From contig NZ_ARZY01000011.1 in the NCBI RefSeq assembly GCF_000568405.1, positions 47,192-111,191 on the forward strand: 64,000 nt of DNA, in the 5' to 3' direction. The position numbers were made by a program, and so were the translations under genes. The notes under the pieces were generated by a model. The model saw nothing but the letters and a program-made list of their open reading frames with translations. It did not search any database and was not told the DNA's origin. Positions 58,318 to 64,000 of this stretch are shown here, one piece after another (the first letter of the stretch is position 1; every line of letters begins with the position of its first letter). This DNA comes from Catenovulum agarivorans DS-2. Its GTDB lineage: Bacteria; Pseudomonadota; Gammaproteobacteria; Enterobacterales; Alteromonadaceae.

Positions 58318-59853
58318 TCATTCAATATTTACGACTTTGCCTAACTCAAAGTCATAAACATAAATAGGTGTTGGTTGGCCGCTGACCTCTGGCGCATGCT
58401 GCCAGATCACACTGGCGAATCCACTACTTAGTAAGCTTAGATCCCAAGTGATATAACCGCCTTCAATTTTGCTAAACTCGCCATCTAATTTCGGCAATGC
58501 AATTTTGTGCCACTGCTTAAAACCATCCACTCTGTCGGCATAATAGATATCAGCATTAGTTCGGCCAGCAAATGCGAACAATCTATCGCCTAGAAACTTT
58601 AAAGTCACATTGGATGCGTTAAAACTTGAAACTTCTTTACGCCATTGCCCAGATGTATCACGTATATAATGATGTACCCGCGCTGGTCCATCTGGTTTCG
58701 TTTTGTGGCTTAATAGCAAGTGATAATCACCGGTTTTCCTATCGATAACTGAGTTGTGCGAAACATTTGAAGGCCTAAGTGTAGTCGGAACATGTACTGC
58801 TTCTAGGCCAGGTGTTTCAACCGACAATACTTCGCCTTTTCGTGTATCAGCAACCAGCTGGCCGTGATTGTTGTACCATGTTAGCCCTTCATCATCGCTG
58901 TAGGTATAATAAATACCGTGATTGCAATCAAAACCGTTAACTTTGCCAGGGTTGCAGTTTACTGGGCGCTCTCGGAATACCCAGCTAATATGCATACGGC
59001 CGTCTTGGTCAAATTTAGGTCCACCACCAGCTAAATATGGTCCTCTTGTGGTTGGTTTGGTATTTCCATTAACATTTTTAGCAAATAAACCGTCTTGTGA
59101 CGAAATACGCCGAATAAACTGCCATTCACTTTGCTGAGCATCGTAGCGAGCTAACTGCATTTTACCTTTGGCGGCACCGCCTTCACGAAAATACATTAAC
59201 AAGTTGCCACTGTCTAAAGCATAAAACTTTGGGTAGGTGACTCGACCAACGGCATCATTGGCAAAACCTAAATTGCGCTTGAATTTAAAAACATTGTCAT
59301 TCCACTCAATAGCTTTTGGGTTGTTCGCAACCCCCACAGCTGTATGAGCATAATTAATACGGTCTAAATTATGGTGGTCGAAGGAAATATGAATCACGCC
59401 GTCACTTTTTGAAACCTCTATCGCTTGGCGGTTATGCGCGTCTTCAGATGTTAGTCGGTATACTGGTAAGGTTGAATATTGCCAGTCGTGGTTCGTCACG
59501 TTACGTCTTGCGACCACAACTTCAGCAAACAAGTCACCATAACCACCACGGTCTTTTGCGGTGTAATAAATTACGTATTGATACCCTTGGTAAGTGACCG
59601 CTTGCGCACCCATTACCCCTGCAAACAGGGGTTTACCGTTGACTGCTCGGTCTGAACCATCTGAGGTGTGTGATTTTTTAACCAACAAGCTGCTATTGAG
59701 CAACACGGGCTGTGAATGCAATTGCAAAGTTGTCGGACCTTTCAAGTTGCTAGAGCTAGCAACAGAAGTATCGTTATTGGGTGATAACACACATCCTGTT
59801 AAATAAGTACACAGTAGCAGTGACAACACTTTTTTAAGTTTATTGATGGGCAT
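58318..59853 (-). CDS. PL25 ulvan lyase lipoprotein
   Basis: A 511-residue protein with a lipoprotein signal (LCTYLTGC). It is a BNR-repeat beta-propeller matching PL25 ulvan lyases. The spacing of the PLSV_3936 active site, as I recall it, is largely reproduced: His140 in DAHNRQ and His160 in FDHHN (20 apart, as His123/His143), Tyr207 in VTYPKFY and Arg223 in YFREGG (16 apart, as Tyr188/Arg204). A later Tyr273 in GPYLAGG could be the last member. PL25 cleaves ulvan beside uronate and leaves an unsaturated end, the substrate of the GH88 gene 100 bp downstream. It is divergent from the GH78 gene at 60059, with motif copies for both between them. Confidence 0.88.
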   Translation of the reverse strand: MPINKLKKVLSLLLCTYLTGCVLSPNNDTSVASSSNLKGPTTLQLHSQPVLLNSSLLVKKSHTSDGSDRAVNGKPLFAGVMGAQAVTYQGYQYVIYYTAKDRGGYGDLFAEVVVARRNVTNHDWQYSTLPVYRLTSEDAHNRQAIEVSKSDGVIHISFDHHNLDRINYAHTAVGVANNPKAIEWNDNVFKFKRNLGFANDAVGRVTYPKFYALDSGNLLMYFREGGAAKGKMQLARYDAQQSEWQFIRRISSQDGLFAKNVNGNTKPTTRGPYLAGGGPKFDQDGRMHISWVFRERPVNCNPGKVNGFDCNHGIYYTYSDDEGLTWYNNHGQLVADTRKGEVLSVETPGLEAVHVPTTLRPSNVSHNSVIDRKTGDYHLLLSHKTKPDGPARVHHYIRDTSGQWRKEVSSFNASNVTLKFLGDRLFAFAGRTNADIYYADRVDGFKQWHKIALPKLDGEFSKIEGGYITWDLSLLSSGFASVIWQHAPEVSGQPTPIYVYDFELGKVVNIE

Positions 59854-59879
59854 ATAGTCGCTCTATTTTTATTAACTGA

Positions 59880-59919
59880 ACATATACAAGAGCAGGCGAA
59901 AATAAAAACTACTACCCCC
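59880..59919 (-). promoter_or_regulatory. Locus motif copy 11 (GTAGTA form), upstream of PL25
   Basis: On the minus strand GGGGGTAGTAGTTTTT (59919 to 59904), then GCCTGCTCTTGTATATG at the shared spacing. It faces PL25 and is divergent from copy 8. Confidence 0.6.
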
Positions 59920-59988
59920 ACTTATAAAAATTATTGTATTAAATTGCCAATTTAAAATAGAAATTTCTGCAATTCTTCTCGGTTGTTT

Positions 59989-60027
59989 GGGTATCAATTT
60001 TCCACGCTTGTGACTTTACATATATAA
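59989..60027 (+). promoter_or_regulatory. Locus motif copy 8, upstream of GH78
   Basis: GGGTATCAATTTT, then CCACGC, then TTGTGACTTTACATATATAA. It is almost identical to copy 4 in both blocks and in the spacing, and lies before the GH78 start at 60059. Confidence 0.65.
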
Positions 60028-60058
60028 CCCAAATTTAATTTTGTAGACCAGAATAATC

Positions 60059-62863
60059 ATGCTAATGCAAAAACTTAAAACAATTTGTTTGCTACTAACA
60101 TTTTGTATATTACCAGCCTGTTCATTGGTCAGTGAATCAACTGACACTGCCGACAATAAGCCGCAGCAACTTAAAATAAATCAAGGTTTTGTAAACCCCA
60201 TTGGCTTTTATGATGCAAAACCCAATTTTTCATGGCAGTTGCCCCAAATTGGGCAAAGTATTCAGCAAAGTCGCTATCAAATAGTAGTTGCGTCTAATCC
60301 TGAGCTGTTGCCCAATCAACCTGATTTATGGGATAGCCAAGTTGTTACTAGCAATCAAACAACCTTTATTGATTATCAAGGTAAAACACTTTCTTCAAGG
60401 CAAAAGGTTTATTGGCAGGTCAAATATTGGGATCAACATGCTCAGCCTTCAAATTGGAGTGAAATCGCCCACTTTGAGCTTGGTTTACTCTCCAACCAAG
60501 ACTGGCAAGCACAGTGGATTGAAATTGAGAATCAACAGCCAATAAAGCTCAATAGATTTAAAACGCCTATCCATATACCGCAGCATTTACGCACAGAATT
60601 TGCGGCCAATAAAACCATCAATAAAGCGCGTTTGTATATAACCGCAAAAGGCGTATTTGAAGCTTTCATTAATGGCCAACGCATTGGAGATGATATTTTG
60701 ACTCCTGGTTATACGCCTTATAAAAAGCGCATCGAAACATTAACTTACGATGTAACTAATTTGATAAACCAAGGCAATAATGCTTTTGGCATTCAGCTGG
60801 CAGAAGGTTGGTATGCTGGCCGTTTTGGCCCTAAACGCCATTGGCACAAAAAGCTAAATTTAACACCAAAAGTGTTGGCGCAACTCGAAATAGAATTTAC
60901 GGATGGTAGCAAACAAAGGGTTATCACGGACAAAAATTGGCGCGCTACCCAAAATGGACCGGTTCGCACCTCTGGTTTGTACGATGGCGAACGCTACGAT
61001 GCTAACTTTGAACTAATTGATAATAAAATAGCTTGGCATCAAGTGGGCTATTCAACGTCAAGCTGGCAAGCGGTAAAAACATCCACTCTTGAGCAAGATG
61101 TTTTACTCGCACCTAAACGCCACTTCACCTCAAAAAACAAAGAAGAATTACCTGCACTTAGCGTCACAAAAGTTGCAGACAAATACATATTTGATCTTGG
61201 GCAAAACATGGTGGGTGTGCCTCGGATAAAAATTCCAATGTTGAAAGGGCAAACGCTTAATTTACGTTTTGCCGAAGGCATTAATGCCGATGGTTCGCTG
61301 TACACTAGAAATTTAGGCAGCGCTAAGCAACTCGATTATTACACGGCTAAACAAGACGGCATCATAGAATGGCAGCCACAGTTTACCTTTCATGGTTTTC
61401 GTTATGTCGAGATAAGTGGTTTTGATCAAAGTTATCAACCACAAACCAGCTGGGTAACAGGTATTGTGCAATACACAGATTTTGCGCTTGCAGGTTCATT
61501 TGAGAGCTCACACCCACAACTAAACCAATTGCAATCCAACATAGAATGGGGATTAAAAGGCAACTTTTTAGATATTCCAACCGATTGCCCACAACGTTCT
61601 GAACGATTAGGTTGGACGGGCGACGCGCTCGCATTTGCCAATACCTCATTATTTGTCGCTGACAGCCATGCGTTTTGGGCGGCTTGGATGCAATCTATCC
61701 GCGAAGAACAATTTGAGAATCATGGTGTGCCCGTAGTTGTGCCAAACGAAGTTGGCGAAATTGTTCAAGCTGGATGGTCAGACGCAGCAGTCACTATCCC
61801 TTGGGATGTTTATTGGCGCACAGGCGACACTGACATCCTTGCTGAGAATTACGATATGATGACTCGATGGATTAAATATCATCAAAGCCAATTAAAAGAT
61901 GGTATCAGCCATATGTGGACAGTGGGCGATTGGCTACAACCCTACTCAACTATGCCAGATTCAAGGCGCGGTGAAACCGACAATACCTTAATATCCAGCG
62001 CATTTTATGCGCGTTCACTCGACTTAGTTGCACGTACAGCCAAAGTGTTAGGTAAACAACAAGATTGGCAGCATTATCTAACATTATTTGAGCAAGCAAA
62101 ACGCGACTTTCAACAATATTATTTCGACCAACAAGGGCAGTTAAAAGTAGGCAAACAAACACAAACCGCCTATTTATTAGCCATTGGTTTTGACTTGCTG
62201 GATGAGGAAACTACCCAAAAAGCAGTGCCACATTTGTTGGCCCAATTTGACGCTGCGGGCGGACATTTACGCACTGGCTTTTTGGGTACCCCATTGATTG
62301 CGCCAGTGTTAGATAAAGTTGGCAGAGCCGATGTAGCGCTAGACTTAGTCTTTAAACAAACTTATCCATCTTGGTTATATCCTGTTAGCCAAGGCGCAAC
62401 CACTATGTGGGAGCGTTGGGATGGTTTTACTTTTGACAAAGGTTACGCCAAAAAAGCTGGCTCTCTTAACCATTATGCATATGGTGCAATCGGCCAATGG
62501 TTATATGACCGTTTGGCAGGTATTAGTCCATTAACTGCGGGGTATCAAACTATCCGCATCGCACCAATTGTCACCGAGCATCTGTCGTTTGCACAGGCAA
62601 GTTATCAATCACCTCATGGTTTAATTAGCTCAAAATGGCAACTTAACAATAGCACTGTCACGTTAGATATTGTTATTCCCGCCAATACCACAGCCGAGGT
62701 AAATATACCCACGCACATATATAACAAACAAGGCCAGACTACAGGTACTACAAAGTTATCAGACGAAGTCTATTTAAATGGCGAGCTTCTCAAACAGTCA
62801 CTTTCCAGCAATAGCCAGCTAACTCTGGCTGCTGGAAAGTATAAAATAGAAGTGAAAAGATAG
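60059..62863 (+). CDS. GH78 alpha-L-rhamnosidase lipoprotein
   Basis: A 934-residue lipoprotein (CILPAC). The start may be the ATG at 60059 or the one at 60065. GH78 order is intact: PNFSWQL near the start, a sugar-binding jelly roll (KGVFEAFINGQRIGDD), FDLGQNMVGVPRI, and the six-hairpin barrel with the active-site signature DCPQRSERLGWTGDA carrying Asp509 and Glu515. This is the classical DCPQRxERLGWTGD form, differing from the DCPIRExAGWTGDA form of the GH78 at 20495 and the first half of the double enzyme, so it probably belongs to a different subgroup. It cleaves terminal alpha-L-rhamnose. It has its own locus motif; an inverted repeat separates it from the next gene. Confidence 0.92.
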   Translation: MLMQKLKTICLLLTFCILPACSLVSESTDTADNKPQQLKINQGFVNPIGFYDAKPNFSWQLPQIGQSIQQSRYQIVVASNPELLPNQPDLWDSQVVTSNQTTFIDYQGKTLSSRQKVYWQVKYWDQHAQPSNWSEIAHFELGLLSNQDWQAQWIEIENQQPIKLNRFKTPIHIPQHLRTEFAANKTINKARLYITAKGVFEAFINGQRIGDDILTPGYTPYKKRIETLTYDVTNLINQGNNAFGIQLAEGWYAGRFGPKRHWHKKLNLTPKVLAQLEIEFTDGSKQRVITDKNWRATQNGPVRTSGLYDGERYDANFELIDNKIAWHQVGYSTSSWQAVKTSTLEQDVLLAPKRHFTSKNKEELPALSVTKVADKYIFDLGQNMVGVPRIKIPMLKGQTLNLRFAEGINADGSLYTRNLGSAKQLDYYTAKQDGIIEWQPQFTFHGFRYVEISGFDQSYQPQTSWVTGIVQYTDFALAGSFESSHPQLNQLQSNIEWGLKGNFLDIPTDCPQRSERLGWTGDALAFANTSLFVADSHAFWAAWMQSIREEQFENHGVPVVVPNEVGEIVQAGWSDAAVTIPWDVYWRTGDTDILAENYDMMTRWIKYHQSQLKDGISHMWTVGDWLQPYSTMPDSRRGETDNTLISSAFYARSLDLVARTAKVLGKQQDWQHYLTLFEQAKRDFQQYYFDQQGQLKVGKQTQTAYLLAIGFDLLDEETTQKAVPHLLAQFDAAGGHLRTGFLGTPLIAPVLDKVGRADVALDLVFKQTYPSWLYPVSQGATTMWERWDGFTFDKGYAKKAGSLNHYAYGAIGQWLYDRLAGISPLTAGYQTIRIAPIVTEHLSFAQASYQSPHGLISSKWQLNNSTVTLDIVIPANTTAEVNIPTHIYNKQGQTTGTTKLSDEVYLNGELLKQSLSSNSQLTLAAGKYKIEVKR

Positions 62864-62886
62864 ATTATGAACCAAAATGACTTATA

Positions 62887-62935
62887 CCCAAGTTATTTAA
62901 CTATGATGGATTTCACCATTGTCAACTAACTTGGG
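62887..62935 (+). repeat. Inverted repeat between GH78 and the next gene
   Basis: CCCAAGTTA at 62887-62895 pairs with TAACTTGGG at 62927-62935; an inner ATGG/CCAT pair may extend the fold. It is 24 bp after the GH78 stop, with no T-run. It may end transcription in part or protect the mRNA. Confidence 0.45.
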
Positions 62936-62973
62936 CAACAGACCAACATTTGCAAAAATTACCAGAGAAGAAT

Positions 62974-63819
62974 ATGAAAAAATTACAGTTAGTATTAGTT
63001 GCGTTTACCTTATTCGCTCAGCCTATATCCGCCGAAATTATCTGGTCAGCAGACCCAAATAAAAGCACCAAAGTAAGCGACTATTTTAAACGCTTTGACG
63101 ATGGTAACTACCCGCAAGATTATTGTGTGAAAAAAGGCGATGAAAAAGGTGTGCCCTCATCTACAGTCAGCGTTGTAAACGACGCTAAATACGGCAAGGT
63201 TTGGCAAATAAATAAACCAATTGGTCGAAAGCGCGGTGAGTTTGCACGCTTTGAGGGGCAACTAAATTCATTATCGCCAAAAGAAGGAGATGATATTTAT
63301 ATTGCGTGGAATTGGAAAATTGACACTGTAGATGGTGCGAAAATTAATAAAGAAATTACCGTATTTCAGTGGAAATCGGCCGCGCCTCACAACCAAAATT
63401 ATCCTATTAATATGGAATACGATGGTGATTTAACCTTAAACGCTTGGGGCCCAGATTACGTTGGCAATAAAAGCTATTCGTCTCGCCGCACTGTGTTGTG
63501 GCGAAAAGCACTACCACAAAATGAGTGGGTTTCTTTTATTGTGCGAATTAAAGTAAACAAAGATGACTTTGGCGGCTTAGTGGAGTTTTGGTTTAACGGC
63601 GAAAAACAGCAGCTGGATAACCTTGAATCAAAAAAATACCAAGTTAAATTATCTGCCGATAAAACAACCATGTACCACCGCACTGATGATGGCAAATTTG
63701 TTTACCCTAAATGGGGTGCATACAATAAAAAATCGTGCAAATATAATGTAAACGCTTATTTTCATGATATGAAGGTTGGCACAAGTTTACAGTCGGTGTT
63801 ATCAGGTAATGGCAAATAG
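62974..63819 (+). CDS. Secreted jelly-roll polysaccharide lyase-like protein
   Basis: A 281-residue secreted protein. The ATG at 62974 follows an AGAGAAG ribosome site and gives a short signal peptide ending ISAE; an earlier in-frame TTG at 62950 lacks one. The mature part is a single jelly roll with RKRGEFARFEGQL, DIYIAWNWKID, EITVFQWKS, a LNAWGPDY strand, EWVSFIVRIKV, LVEFWFNGEKQQ, VYPKWGAY and a C-terminal AYFHDMKVG block. This resembles heparin-lyase-I-like or PL28-type ulvan lyases in layout, so it is a candidate ulvan lyase. It is not close to the two other jelly-roll proteins here. It has no locus motif of its own, so it may be read through from the GH78 gene. Confidence 0.68.
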   Translation: MKKLQLVLVAFTLFAQPISAEIIWSADPNKSTKVSDYFKRFDDGNYPQDYCVKKGDEKGVPSSTVSVVNDAKYGKVWQINKPIGRKRGEFARFEGQLNSLSPKEGDDIYIAWNWKIDTVDGAKINKEITVFQWKSAAPHNQNYPINMEYDGDLTLNAWGPDYVGNKSYSSRRTVLWRKALPQNEWVSFIVRIKVNKDDFGGLVEFWFNGEKQQLDNLESKKYQVKLSADKTTMYHRTDDGKFVYPKWGAYNKKSCKYNVNAYFHDMKVGTSLQSVLSGNGK

Positions 63820-64000
63820 CAAGCAAATAATAGAGTTTTGGTTTAATGAATTAGAGCCTAAACATTGGTGGCAAAAAGACACCGATTTTGATCAAATGAT
63901 TCAAACCCGTTTTGGCGATTTACATAGCCAAGCCAAAGCGGGCGAATTATTCACTTGGCGAACCACAGCGCTAGGGCCTGTTGATCTTTCGTGGACAAAT
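63809..64000 (+). CDS. DUF924 family protein, 5' part (cut by window edge)
   Basis: A frame opening at the ATG at 63809 overlaps the stop of the lyase-like gene by 11 nt in another frame and stays open to the window end. The first 64 residues begin IIEFWFNELEPKHWWQKDTDF then IQTRFGDLHSQAKAGEL, which is the DUF924 start pattern. DUF924 proteins are small cytoplasmic helical-repeat proteins of unknown function, and the gene is probably a housekeeping neighbour at the edge of the locus. The rest is outside the window. Confidence 0.8.
   Translation, partial: MANSKQIIEFWFNELEPKHWWQKDTDFDQMIQTRFGDLHSQAKAGELFTWRTTALGPVDLSWTN

Noticed and set aside
1..64000. tRNA, rRNA, CRISPR array or replication origin
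   Set aside because: No cloverleaf-like, rRNA-like or regularly spaced repeat sequences were noticed on reading; a covariance-model search was not possible.

Overview
The window reads as one large polysaccharide-utilisation locus aimed at ulvan, the sulfated rhamnose/glucuronate/iduronate/xylose polysaccharide of green algae. The host is probably a marine gammaproteobacterium of the Alteromonadales. Reasons: PL24-type ulvan lyases (two ending in a GlyGly-CTERM tail), a PL25-type lyase, many lipoprotein signal peptides, a large TonB-dependent receptor instead of a SusC/D pair, VCBS-type lipoproteins, a RhaT-type symporter and AT-rich DNA. A Catenovulum/Alteromonas-like host is only an inference.

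Layout. 1-11.7 kb (+): 3' end of a GH106 rhamnosidase, RhaT L-rhamnose symporter, AraA-fold sugar isomerase, sulfatase, GH39-like glycosidase (ATGA overlap), a second GH106, and a jelly-roll lyase-like lipoprotein. 11.8-15.4 kb: an island of less related genes (chemoreceptor, XRE-type regulator, YiiX-like permuted papain-fold protein), then a gene-poor stretch with probable IS debris. 15.9-20.2 kb (-): PL24 ulvan lyase, GH105, sulfatase. 20.5-30.9 kb (+): GH78, a decayed sulfatase plus IS3-type remnant, GH2, then (after a broken VCBS/alginate-lyase-like gene on the minus strand) two sulfatases. 31-41.4 kb (+): SelO pseudokinase, PL24 with Ig-like repeats and GlyGly-CTERM, DUF1080 lipoprotein, GH78-like protein, and another PL24 with GlyGly-CTERM. 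41.5-56.5 kb (-): TonB-dependent receptor, two VCBS/jelly-roll lipoproteins, a double GH78 of about 1670 residues, and a jelly-roll lyase-like lipoprotein with Ig-like repeats. 57-59.9 kb (-): PL25 then GH88. 60-64 kb (+): GH78, a secreted lyase-like protein and the start of a DUF924 gene.

How it fits together (inference from families). Secreted or surface lyases (three PL24, one PL25, and up to three jelly-roll candidates) cut ulvan into unsaturated oligomers. The receptor and the VCBS lipoproteins probably bind and import them. GH88/GH105 remove the unsaturated uronate, sulfatases remove sulfate, GH78/GH106 release rhamnose, and GH39 and GH2 act on xylose or uronate/galactose-type linkages. 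RhaT imports rhamnose and the AraA-like enzyme may start its catabolism.

The most striking non-coding signal is a recurring bipartite element, GGGTATCAATTTT (or GGGTAGTAATTTT) followed about 6 nt later by a TGaCTtTAcTA-like block. It lies ahead of most transcription units, on both strands and in divergent pairs, and looks like a locus-wide regulon promoter/operator. No obvious dedicated regulator (AraC, LacI or hybrid two-component) is encoded in the window.
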